DNA of 32,414 nt from JAVBKB01 sp031554275 (lineage in GTDB: Bacteria; Bacillota; Bacilli; JARBTR01): positions 1-32,414 of the forward strand of contig JAVBKB010000078.1 in the NCBI GenBank assembly GCA_031554275.1, written 5' to 3'. Both the position numbers and the translations under genes were made by a program. The notes beneath the pieces are model-generated. The model had not been told where the DNA came from. It did no database searches and saw nothing but the letters and a program-made list of their open reading frames with translations. Shown here piece by piece: positions 1 through 7,551 of this stretch (position 1 is the first letter of the stretch; the number at the start of each line of letters is the position of its first letter).

Positions 1-404
1 ATCATCCCTTGCAGTCCCAAAGTCTGCCCGTCTTCTGGAGAGAAAACTCTTGTAACTCCGTAGTCGTGTAACGTTTTAATTTCAGCTGGAATGATCACAC
101 CCCCGCCTCCGGCAAATACACGAATATGAGAAGCACCTTTATCACGCAGTAAATCTATCATGTATTGAAGAAATTCAACGTGTCCGCCTTGATAAGAACT
201 GATCGCAATAGCTTGTACATCCTCTTGGATAGCGGCTGTAACGATCTCATCAACTGAACGATTATGTCCAAGATGTATCACTTCGACACCAGACGCCTGA
301 AGGATACGTCTCATAATATTAATAGAAGCATCATGACCATCAAATAAAGAGGTTGCTGTTACAAAACGCACTTGATGAGTGGGTCGATAGATTTGTGAGT
401 CCAT
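1..404 (-). CDS. icmF: Fused isobutyryl-CoA mutase IcmF, N-terminal B12-binding part (partial)
   Basis: The first 134 residues read from the ATG at 404 on the minus strand and run off the window edge. They form an adenosylcobalamin-binding domain: the DGHDAS motif carries His24, the expected lower axial cobalt ligand, and SSYQGGH, FAGGGGVI and the DYGV..VFSPEDG stretch follow in the order typical of B12-dependent mutases. The close fit to the IcmF N-terminus, and the fact that the B12 domain comes first, point to IcmF, in which B12 domain, MeaI-type GTPase chaperone and substrate domain are fused in one chain that interconverts isobutyryl-CoA and butyryl-CoA. Only the B12 domain is visible, so a stand-alone small mutase subunit cannot be fully excluded. 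A good RBS (AGGAAGGTG) lies just before the ATG. Confidence 0.85.
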   Translation of the reverse strand, partial: MDSQIYRPTHQVRFVTATSLFDGHDASINIMRRILQASGVEVIHLGHNRSVDEIVTAAIQEDVQAIAISSYQGGHVEFLQYMIDLLRDKGASHIRVFAGGGGVIIPAEIKTLHDYGVTRVFSPEDGQTLGLQGM

Positions 405-689
405 GTCTTTCACCTTCCTATAGAAACAGAATCTTTTCCCATTCTATGATTCATTTTCTATCAAAATGTGAAGGCTCACTGATTTTTTAGACCTAATCCT
501 AATTTTTTAATAAAATATATTGGCAGCAAGAATGTTGATATTTCTAAATAGACCCAATTATTTATGTGAATCAAAATATTCCAAAATAGATTTAGGTAAA
601 ATTTATGCAGAAAATATGTTACAATTGAACAATTGATTTATTCGAATATTTAAACAATTATAAAAGAAATACACGATGGAGGATTTATA

Positions 690-1277
690 ATGGAAATACG
701 CTTTGAATACTATATGGATTTTCTTGGTCAACCACAATGGATTTCAGGGGATCATTATGCGCGCAATTCCTTATTTGGTATAGATGACGAGGAGTTTGTA
801 CTTGCACCAATTTATCAAAATTGGAGTCAAGCGTTATTAGCGATATTAGGCGTCTCCCAAATTGATGGGATTTTGCCGATTTCAAAACCAAGGGGCTTGC
901 CGCAAAATTGTAATTCCCTCACAATAGATAGCATTTCGCAAGAAGGTGCGCAACCACGCCAGTATAGCTGGCAAACACTTGATGACTTACTGAACTATGC
1001 GCCCGAAAAACTCCCGATTCTTAAACGGCAAGGCTATGTTCATAAAGCTGAGCTTGAGAATGTTCGACAAGGGAAAGAACCACAAATATTTTGGAATGAA
1101 GTACATGAACAGCTTAAGACAAATTTCGAGTGGACTGAATGGGAGTATGAAGACCATACAATAGACGAACTGATTCGCGCAATCATAACTCGGGCATGTC
1201 AAACATACTTCTATGAATCAGATAAAGACATCATTTCAAAGGGAAAAACATTGCGAATAATATACTGGCATGAGTAA
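690..1277 (+). CDS. Hypothetical protein, 195 aa
   Basis: Not recognised. It starts at an ATG preceded by GGAGG with good spacing and reads 195 codons with ordinary codon use, so it is likely a real gene. The product looks soluble and acidic, with many aromatic residues (Trp and Tyr in the first 50 residues and again near 125-140) and no signal peptide or membrane segment. No catalytic motif is evident. It stands alone between the divergently transcribed icmF and aroD, separated from aroD by 150 bp that contain a weak hairpin (AAATCG/CGATTT near 1335-1355) but no clear terminator. Confidence 0.7.
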   Translation: MEIRFEYYMDFLGQPQWISGDHYARNSLFGIDDEEFVLAPIYQNWSQALLAILGVSQIDGILPISKPRGLPQNCNSLTIDSISQEGAQPRQYSWQTLDDLLNYAPEKLPILKRQGYVHKAELENVRQGKEPQIFWNEVHEQLKTNFEWTEWEYEDHTIDELIRAIITRACQTYFYESDKDIISKGKTLRIIYWHE

Positions 1278-1427
1278 TTGACAGAAATCGTAACAATTTA
1301 ACAATAGTTTGAAAACAAGAACATGTTGGGCAAATCGAATGTTTGCGATTTCTCAGCGGATGAAATTAGATCAAACACATTCGCGAACACAATTGCTGGA
1401 GAAGATATCACAAAGGAGGGCGACTAG

Positions 1428-2180
1428 ATGCCAGTTCTTAGAATAAAAAATGTATTAATCGGAGAAGGGTTGCCCAAGATAATGGTGCCGATCGTAGGTA
1501 ATTCAGAGGCGGAAATTCTTCAGGAAGCTCGATATATCAAACAGTTAGAGGTTGATATTGTGGAGTGGCGAGTGGACTGCTTTCATCAAGTTGAGGATTT
1601 AAAAGCAGTTGAGCAGATATTGAATAAATTACGAGCCACTTTTGACAAGGAGTTACTGCTGTTCACTTTCCGCAGTGTTCATGAAGGTGGGAAAAGGCAG
1701 CTTGATGAGGCACAATATGTAGCCCTCAATCAAATGGCAATCGAGTCGGGAAAGATTAACCTAATTGATCTGGAATTAGCACAAGGGAAAGAAATCGTTT
1801 CGATGATGTTAGCGACTGCACGAGCACAAGAAGTGTTTGTTATCGTTTCTAATCATGATCTGGAGGCTACACCTTGCAAAGAAGAAATTGTGCATCGTTT
1901 GTGCATGATGCAGGAGTTAGGCGCCGACATTGCAAAGATTGCTGTAACCCCAATAAATACTGACGATGTTCTGACCCTGCTAGCAGCATCGTTGACAATG
2001 AAAGCGTGTGCAACAATTCCTTTCATCACTATTTCCATGGGAAAACTGGGTATCGTTACACGCCTTGTAGGTGAAAGCTTTGGGTCTGCCTGTACATTTG
2101 CTGCCGGTATGTCGACATCCGCACCAGGACAGATACCTGTTTCAGAGCTACGAACAATACTTCGCTCGCTCCAAACATAA
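1428..2180 (+). CDS. aroD: Type I 3-dehydroquinate dehydratase
   Basis: Dehydrates 3-dehydroquinate to 3-dehydroshikimate in the shikimate pathway, through a Schiff-base intermediate. At 250 residues it has the usual length. The family residues fall at the classical positions: EWRVD at 46-50, FTFRS at 79-83, the general-base His143 in VSNHD, the Schiff-base Lys170 in DIAKIAVTP, the Arg of GKLGIVTR near 212, and the substrate loop SAPGQIP near 231-237. The start is the ATG preceded by AAAGGAGG at good distance. No other shikimate gene is adjacent, so it appears to be a single-gene unit. Confidence 0.95.
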   Translation: MPVLRIKNVLIGEGLPKIMVPIVGNSEAEILQEARYIKQLEVDIVEWRVDCFHQVEDLKAVEQILNKLRATFDKELLLFTFRSVHEGGKRQLDEAQYVALNQMAIESGKINLIDLELAQGKEIVSMMLATARAQEVFVIVSNHDLEATPCKEEIVHRLCMMQELGADIAKIAVTPINTDDVLTLLAASLTMKACATIPFITISMGKLGIVTRLVGESFGSACTFAAGMSTSAPGQIPVSELRTILRSLQT

Positions 2181-2233
2181 TAATTTCCAACCGCAAGAAT
2201 CAAATGTTCCAATCACATTAATAAACAGAGATA

Positions 2234-2262
2234 TTGTATTTTCATAATAATTTGCGTACAAT
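2234..2262 (+). promoter_or_regulatory. Predicted sigma-A promoter of rho
   Basis: A -35 box TTGTAT (2234-2239) and a -10 box TACAAT (2257-2262) are separated by 17 bp. This leaves an untranslated leader of about 100 nt before rho, with no strong terminator hairpin in it. Confidence 0.55.
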
Positions 2263-2377
2263 AGGAGCTAGTGAATTACCCCAGTATTTCTCTCCAATTT
2301 GATAAGGACTTCCATTATCCACCTTACAATATTCCAATAATTTTTAAAGAAATTTAATAAAAGGGCGAGTGTCAATT

Positions 2378-3664
2378 ATGAATTTGACAATTAATGAGCT
2401 TCAAAATATGAAGCTGAAAGAATTATATGATCTAGCAAAAGAGCTAGGAATAACCAATTATAGTAAACATACAAAGAAAGAATTGACTTTTGCGATTCTA
2501 GGGGCAAAAGCTGAGAAGGATGGATTCCTATTCATGGAGGGAATCTTAGAAGTTATTCCGAACGAAGGCTTTGGCTTTTTGCGTCCAATTAACTACTCCC
2601 CTTCGAAAGAGGATATTTACATATCGGCATCCCAAATCAGGAGGTTTAGCCTACGAAATGGGGATAAGGTTTCTGGGAAAGTTCGTCCACCGAAAGAGAA
2701 TGAGCGTTATTTCGGCTTGTTGCATGTAGAAGCGGTGAATGATATTAATCCAGAAGAAGCGAAGGAGCGTGTGCATTTTCCGGGTCTTACGGCATTATTT
2801 CCAAATCGCCATATGGTACTAGAAACCACACAAAAGAACACATCTACTCGATTAATGGATATGATTGCTCCTGTTGGATTTGGTCAACGTGGCTTGATTG
2901 TTGCACCACCGAAGGCTGGTAAAACAATGCTTTTGAAAGAGATTGCCAATTCAATTACAACCAACTATCCAGATGCCGAACTCATCGTACTATTAATTGA
3001 TGAACGACCTGAGGAAGTTACCGATATCGAACGCTCTGTGAAAGCAGATGTGGTCAGCTCCACCTTTGATGAAACACCAGAAAACCATGTGAAGGTAACT
3101 GAGTTGGTTTTGGAACGGGCTTTGCGATTGGCTGAGCACAAGCGAGATGTTGTAATCCTCATGGATAGCATCACTCGACTAGCGCGTGCCTACAACTTGA
3201 TTATTCCTCCAAGTGGACGCACACTTTCAGGGGGGATTGATCCAGCAGCATTCCATCGTCCAAAGCGTTTCTTTGGTGCTGCTCGGAACATTGAAGAGGG
3301 TGGTAGTTTGACCATTCTCGCAACTGCTCTAGTAGATACAGGCTCACTGATGGACAATGTTATTTACGAAGAATTTAAGGGAACAGGTAACTTAGAACTG
3401 CATCTTGATCGTAGCTTAGCAGAGAAGCGGGTTTTCCCAGCAATCAACATTCGTCGCTCCGGTACGCGTAAAGAGGAATTGCTAATTGAGCAAGAGCATC
3501 TTGAAAAACTATGGATGATCCGAAAAACGATGATGGATATACCTGATTTTGCAGAAAGACTTATTCGCAAAATTAAATACAGCGAAAACAACGCAGAATT
3601 CTTTAAAGTGCTAGAAGAGGACATGAAGAACGCTCGAGATAGCGGTTCAAAGACAGCATTTTAA
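2378..3664 (+). CDS. rho: Transcription termination factor Rho
   Basis: Hexameric RNA-dependent ATPase helicase that ends transcription. The domain order is an N-terminal helical Rho_N region, the cold-shock-like RNA-binding domain (EGFGFLRP, then PPKENERY), Walker A APPKAGKT near residues 176-183, Walker B VILMDS, the Q-loop region (NLIIPPSGRTLSGGIDP) and the R-loop (EFKGTGN). There is no inserted low-complexity segment. An in-frame GTG lies 9 nt upstream at 2369, but the AAGGG at 2361-2365 is too close to it. The ATG at 2378 aligns best with known Bacillus Rho starts, although its spacing of 12 nt is a little long. A terminator follows at 3725. Confidence 0.96.
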   Translation: MNLTINELQNMKLKELYDLAKELGITNYSKHTKKELTFAILGAKAEKDGFLFMEGILEVIPNEGFGFLRPINYSPSKEDIYISASQIRRFSLRNGDKVSGKVRPPKENERYFGLLHVEAVNDINPEEAKERVHFPGLTALFPNRHMVLETTQKNTSTRLMDMIAPVGFGQRGLIVAPPKAGKTMLLKEIANSITTNYPDAELIVLLIDERPEEVTDIERSVKADVVSSTFDETPENHVKVTELVLERALRLAEHKRDVVILMDSITRLARAYNLIIPPSGRTLSGGIDPAAFHRPKRFFGAARNIEEGGSLTILATALVDTGSLMDNVIYEEFKGTGNLELHLDRSLAEKRVFPAINIRRSGTRKEELLIEQEHLEKLWMIRKTMMDIPDFAERLIRKIKYSENNAEFFKVLEEDMKNARDSGSKTAF

Positions 3665-3724
3665 TAGGTGATCCTATCCTGTTGCTATAACAAATAGAGT
3701 TCCTCATCTTGCAATAAAAAAAGG

Positions 3725-3781
3725 AAACAGAGGTCGATTGAAGTATTCGCATTGCGAAGTCTTTGAGCGGTCTCTGTTTTT
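3725..3781 (+). terminator. Intrinsic terminator after rho
   Basis: An outer stem AAACAGAG (3725-3732) pairs with CTCTGTTT (3772-3779) and ends in five T. An inner perfect hairpin, TTCGC-ATT-GCGAA, sits in the loop. It separates rho from the permease gene. Confidence 0.65.
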
Positions 3782-3880
3782 GCTGGAATCAAATTTTCCA
3801 TGATAAGCTAAATGGGATTGCTGAAAAGTTGTGGAAGAGTTATGATATATCCACAATAATTTCAGGACGGTAATTGAAAA

Positions 3881-4954
3881 ATGCGAATTCCTTTATTAAA
3901 ATATGTACCATTTGTCGTAATTGTGTTACTCCTCATTAAAGGGATTAATCAATCCTCAGTATTACTAGACTATCTAAATTTATTTGTTAGTATCATCGCA
4001 CCAATTTTCTTTGGAATATTGATTGCGTACTTGCTGAATCCAGGTGTGAAGTACCTTTGTAATCGTTTTCATCTCAAAAGAGGGCTGAGCATTATCGTGG
4101 TATATCTTATCTTCAGCATTGTGTTGCTAATGCTTTGCGTGCTTATTATCCCAACTGTCACGATCGCACTAACTAAGGTTGTCAATGAGCTACCAACCTA
4201 CATTGCAGCTTTGAGGGACGCTACAGAGAATATCACAAGCTTAAAGGAATTGAATCTAGATGATCTGTTAGCATCCAATTCTGATACAATTATTTCATCA
4301 GTAACAAAATTCTTTTCAACTGGCTTATATGCATTATCCAGCGTATTAGGAATTATCTATACAACATTTGTATCTATTCTCATTTCGATTTATGTATTGA
4401 AAGACCTTGCTGGTTTCAAAAAACTAACGAAGAAAACGATTTTCTCATTTATGAAAGAAGATTCGGCAAAAACATTTACTCGTTTTCTTGAGGAATCAGA
4501 TGAGATCTTCGGAAAGTTTATGGGCGGAAAACTTATTGAGTCTTTGATTTTGAGCATTATTTCGGGTGCTGGTCTTTTCTTAATCGGTGTACCATACGGA
4601 ATTCCGATGGGATTTCTGATGGGCTTTGCCAATATCATTCCGTATGTTGGTCCGTTTATTGGTGCAGTTCCACCAATCTTACTTGCCTTCGTCGAACAGC
4701 CATCTTTGGCCATTTGGGTAATCATCCTGACCATTGCCGTTCAGCAGATTGATAACATATTCATCGGACCGAAAATCCTTGGCGGACGAGTTGGTATTTC
4801 AGATTTCACAGTATTTGTTTCCGTCTTGATTGGTGGCGCAATGTTTGGAATGTTGGGAATGGTTTTCTCAGTGCCAATTGCCTCGATTATTAAATTAGTA
4901 TACGATCGATATCTAAACAAGAAACTTGAAGAGAAGAATATTGTGATTGAATGA
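3881..4954 (+). CDS. AI-2E family (TerC/PerM-like) transporter, 8 or so TM helices
   Basis: A 357-residue integral membrane protein with the layout of the AI-2E_transport family: two N-terminal helices (about residues 8-50), a third near 68-92, a soluble middle part (about 95-200), then a C-terminal bundle containing the conserved IPYGIPMGFLMGFANIIPYVGPFIG stretch split around 235-265 and the Q-Q-I-D-N-x-x-I-G-P motif near 290. Members include sodium/proton antiporters and putative signal or cell-envelope exporters, so the substrate is open. The ATG is preceded by a modest AGGA. It sits between rho and rpmE, which are direct neighbours in Bacillus subtilis, so it looks like a lineage-specific insertion at this locus. 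Confidence 0.85.
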   Translation: MRIPLLKYVPFVVIVLLLIKGINQSSVLLDYLNLFVSIIAPIFFGILIAYLLNPGVKYLCNRFHLKRGLSIIVVYLIFSIVLLMLCVLIIPTVTIALTKVVNELPTYIAALRDATENITSLKELNLDDLLASNSDTIISSVTKFFSTGLYALSSVLGIIYTTFVSILISIYVLKDLAGFKKLTKKTIFSFMKEDSAKTFTRFLEESDEIFGKFMGGKLIESLILSIISGAGLFLIGVPYGIPMGFLMGFANIIPYVGPFIGAVPPILLAFVEQPSLAIWVIILTIAVQQIDNIFIGPKILGGRVGISDFTVFVSVLIGGAMFGMLGMVFSVPIASIIKLVYDRYLNKKLEEKNIVIE

Positions 4955-4987
4955 TTCATCCATTTTAAAAATACAGGAGGCCAAATT

Positions 4988-5320
4988 ATGCTAAGAAAAC
5001 AAAATAAATTTAAGCTAATTGTCGAAGATTTACATGACGACATCAAATCTGTCGATCGTAGTAAAGTGGAAAGAGAATTAGGTAAGCTAAGTCAGGGGAT
5101 ATTTGTCATTCTCGAACTAGGCGAGTCATACATGCAAGCTGCCATCAATGATGATGAGAATTTATTGGAAATGCGCATTTACTCAGGAGAATCGTGGAAG
5201 CACTATAGACGAACCGATTTGAATGTTGAAGAGATCAAACTGGTCTTTCTACAATTCTTCGACACTAGTGAATTCCCATCAACAATTGGCTGGACAGATG
5301 TCAGTGATGAGTTTGAATGA
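4988..5320 (+). CDS. Small hypothetical protein, 110 aa
   Basis: Not recognised. An AGGAGG lies 7 nt before the ATG and the gene follows the AI-2E permease by 33 bp, so the two are probably co-transcribed. The product is acidic and soluble, with a basic first 10 residues, a predicted alpha-rich first third and a central beta-rich stretch (GIFVILELG, YMQAAI, LLEMRIY). There is no signal peptide or Cys pair. The pattern loosely recalls small immunity-type or SUKH-like folds, but no motif supports that. Confidence 0.65.
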   Translation: MLRKQNKFKLIVEDLHDDIKSVDRSKVERELGKLSQGIFVILELGESYMQAAINDDENLLEMRIYSGESWKHYRRTDLNVEEIKLVFLQFFDTSEFPSTIGWTDVSDEFE

Positions 5321-5429
5321 ATGCCATTCTTGAATTAAATGATTAAGTCGAAATGTATCTGTGAATGATGTGTGAAAACAAGACAAAATCAACTAAGTTT
5401 TTTGTGAAAAGACTTCAAAAATTTTATCA

Positions 5430-5546
5430 TTGCTTTCCCTCATAAAACTTGATATAATGTTCAAGCTATTGAAGTTGGACTTTGATTCCAACAAACTCTG
5501 TTTCAAGTTAGTGCCTGCACTATCTCAAGGATTCAGGGCGGAAGGA
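5430..5546 (+). promoter_or_regulatory. rpmE promoter and candidate L31 autoregulatory leader
   Basis: A -35 box TTGCTT (5430-5435) and a -10 box TATAAT (5453-5458) are 17 bp apart. The transcript would carry about 90 nt before rpmE. This contains a hairpin GTTGGA/TCCAAC (near 5472-5493) and a second short one GTGC-CT-GCAC (near 5512-5521) before the RBS. L31 leaders bound by their own product are described in several bacterial groups; assignment to that class is inferred from position and structure only. Confidence 0.5.
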
Positions 5547-5556
5547 GATGAAAGTG

Positions 5557-5769
5557 ATGAGACAAGATATTCATCCTAATTACAGTAAAACAGCTAAGGT
5601 TACATGTGCTTGTGGGAATGAATTTGAAACTGGTTCTGTAAAGGAAAGCATTCGTGTTGAAGTATGTAACGAGTGTCATCCATTCTATACAGGTCGTCAA
5701 AAGTTCGCATCTGCGGATGGCCGTGTTGAACGTTTCAATAAGAAATATGGCATTAAATCAGAAAACTAA
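5557..5769 (+). CDS. rpmE: Large ribosomal subunit protein bL31, zinc-binding (C+) form
   Basis: A component of the 50S subunit. The 70 residues match the bL31 type A pattern: CxC in VTCACGNEF, then CxxC in VCNECHPFYTGRQKF, the four cysteines that bind zinc, and the conserved FASADGRVERFNKKYG tail. This is the zinc-containing paralogue; any zinc-free form would lie elsewhere. An in-frame ATG lies three codons earlier at 5548 but overlaps the GGAAGGAG ribosome binding site. The ATG at 5557 has normal spacing and aligns with known L31 starts, so it was chosen. Confidence 0.95.
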   Translation: MRQDIHPNYSKTAKVTCACGNEFETGSVKESIRVEVCNECHPFYTGRQKFASADGRVERFNKKYGIKSEN

Positions 5770-5775
5770 TATCAA

Positions 5776-5842
5776 AGCTGTTAATCTTAGGATTGGCAGC
5801 TTTTCAATTTGCCGAGAAATCTATGATTTTTCGGCTTTTTTT
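5776..5842 (+). terminator. Tandem intrinsic terminators after rpmE
   Basis: First hairpin: AGCTG..AATC (5776-5785) with GATT..CAGCT (5791-5801) and a T4 tail. Second, stronger hairpin: GCCGA-g-AAATC (5811-5821) with GATTT-t-TCGGC (5825-5835) and a T7 run ending at 5842. Both point on the plus strand. Confidence 0.8.
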
Positions 5843-6207
5843 GATGAAAAATCTGCTCAAACCCGACACCTGCTCAGTGTTAATGGGCATTTTTTCTAGC
5901 GAGTTATAATTATTTTTGTTCATCATATTTGAAATCATCGTTCTGAGTATGGGAAATGCCGCTATCGACCAACCATTACAAACTATCCTTCATTTAACCA
6001 ATATGAACGTGATGAGGGTACATATCAATAGGGAACTTTTCAACTCTTCTTAAATCCACTATATCTCAGTATTTTGTTTCACTGTAATTTTAGCACAAAA
6101 TACATGTCGCTATTCCTTTCTGATGATTATGAAGCTTTAATTCCTGCTTTCGCAGCTGTTGTTTTTTTCTAGTTTCATATAATTGAAAATTCTGCTGTTT
6201 AAAACTC
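5843..6207. other. Non-coding gap with no recognised feature
   Basis: About 365 bp between the rpmE terminators and the next promoter. Both strands were read: no ORF with a ribosome binding site, no convincing hairpin with a U-tract, and no match to the repeat family seen later in the window. It is strongly AT-rich. Confidence 0.5.
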
Positions 6208-6266
6208 TTGCAATCCAACTTTTTATATTATATAGTAAGTGTACTATAACAACTAATACAGTTACT
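6208..6266 (+). promoter_or_regulatory. Promoter with overlapping GntR operator candidate
   Basis: The -35 TTGCAA (6208-6213) and -10 TATAGT (6231-6236) are 17 bp apart. An inverted repeat AGTAAGTGTA (6234-6243) / TACAGTTACT (6257-6266), matching at 9 of 10 positions, covers the -10 box and start site. A second perfect repeat TATAGT/ACTATA (6231-6248) overlaps it. Binding of the YtrA-type regulator encoded just downstream would block RNA polymerase, so negative autoregulation is likely (inference). Confidence 0.6.
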
Positions 6267-6284
6267 GTAGAAAGGAGTGATACG

Positions 6285-6668
6285 ATGTTTCAATTAGATT
6301 TGCGTAGTAGACTGCCGATTTATATGCAAATTGTTGAGAAATTGAAGGAACTTATTATCAATAACGTGCTGAAGCCTGATGAGCAATTGCCTTCGGTGAG
6401 AGCACTAGCACAACAGATTGCTATCAATCCAAACACGATTCAAAAGGCTTATCGGGAGCTAGAGAGTCAGGGATATGCCTATTCAATTGTTGGTCGAGGC
6501 AGCTTCGTTTACGATATTCAACATGGTGAGACAAATGAAAAACTTGAGAAAATAAAGGTAAGCTTAGAGAAAATGATGTCAGAAGCATTGTACATTGGTT
6601 TAACAAATGAAGAATTGCTCCAAATGGTAGAAAATGTGAGCGCAAAAAGGGAGGACTATCATGATTAA
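6285..6668 (+). CDS. GntR family regulator, YtrA subfamily
   Basis: A 127-residue DNA-binding repressor. Residues 1-75 form the GntR winged helix (LPIYMQIVEKLKELI, LPSVRALAQQI, NPNTIQKAYRELESQG, GRGSFVYD). The C-terminal part, only about 50 residues and helical, is the short tail typical of the YtrA subfamily, which has no ligand-binding domain of the usual kind and normally controls an adjacent ABC transporter. The reading frame extends upstream to 6183, but the ATG at 6285 has AAAGGAGTG in front and begins the domain properly, and the promoter lies between the two. It overlaps the ABC ATPase gene by 8 nt. Confidence 0.9.
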   Translation: MFQLDLRSRLPIYMQIVEKLKELIINNVLKPDEQLPSVRALAQQIAINPNTIQKAYRELESQGYAYSIVGRGSFVYDIQHGETNEKLEKIKVSLEKMMSEALYIGLTNEELLQMVENVSAKREDYHD

Positions 6669-7551
6669 ACTTTCAAATGTAACCAAAAAATTTGATGATA
6701 CGATAGCGTTAGATCAAATTTCGATGGAAGTAGCCAAATCCTCGATTTACGGTCTTCTTGGATCTAATGGAGCAGGGAAAACTACTGTGCTGAAGCTTTT
6801 GGCAGGGATATATACAGCGGAAAAAGGGTTTGTGCAAATTAACGAAAAGAGCGTGTTTGAACAGGTTGAAGTGAAACAAAGTTGCTTTTTCATTCCAGAT
6901 ACACCTTATTTCATTACGCAATACACTATTAAACAAATGGCGTCCTACTACAAAAGTTTATATCATAATTGGAGTGACGAACGGTACCGAAGCTTATCAA
7001 AGATTTTTCAAATTGATGAGAAGACAAAGATTAGTCGCTTATCAAAAGGAACGCAGCGTCAGGTGGCATTTTGGTTAGCATTTTCAACAATGCCACAGGT
7101 ATTGTTGCTTGATGAACCAATGGATGGACTTGACCCCGTCATCCGCGTACAAGTGCGTAGATTGATAATCGAAGATGTTGCTGAGCGAAACATGACGGTA
7201 GTGATTTCCTCTCACAACATTAAAGAAATCGAGAATTTATGCGATGCTGTTGTAGTTTTACATAAGGGGAAGGTTCTCTTTGAAAAGGAGTTAGACGAAC
7301 TGACGACGGATATTCATAAATTTCAGCTTGTCTTCAAAGAGGAAGTGCCTCAGAAATTGTTGGATGATCTGCAGCCACAACATTTGGAGAAACGTGGCAG
7401 TGTTTTGAGCTGTATTGTCAGAGGCGATGAAGAAGAACTGCTTGCGATCATTAATCCATACAAACCTATTTTGGTGGATGTCATACCATTGACACTAGAA
7501 GAAGTATTTATTCTTGAAATGGAGGGCGCAGGATATGCAGTCGGTGAATAA
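6661..7551 (+). CDS. ABC transporter ATP-binding protein (YtrB-like)
   Basis: A 296-residue cytoplasmic ATPase that should power the permease encoded next. Walker A is GSNGAGKTT (about 34-42), Walker B is VLLLDEP followed by the D-loop MDGLD, and the switch His lies in ISSHN. The signature motif reads LSKGTQRQ rather than LSGGQ, a variant common in the YtrB/EcsA-like drug-and-bacteriocin type ATPases. A C-terminal extension of about 80 residues is also typical of that group. It overlaps the regulator gene upstream (ATG within its last codons) and the permease gene downstream by 17 nt, so the three are translationally coupled. Relatives respond to cell-wall stress or export peptides; the substrate here is unknown. 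Confidence 0.9.
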   Translation: MIKLSNVTKKFDDTIALDQISMEVAKSSIYGLLGSNGAGKTTVLKLLAGIYTAEKGFVQINEKSVFEQVEVKQSCFFIPDTPYFITQYTIKQMASYYKSLYHNWSDERYRSLSKIFQIDEKTKISRLSKGTQRQVAFWLAFSTMPQVLLLDEPMDGLDPVIRVQVRRLIIEDVAERNMTVVISSHNIKEIENLCDAVVVLHKGKVLFEKELDELTTDIHKFQLVFKEEVPQKLLDDLQPQHLEKRGSVLSCIVRGDEEELLAIINPYKPILVDVIPLTLEEVFILEMEGAGYAVGE

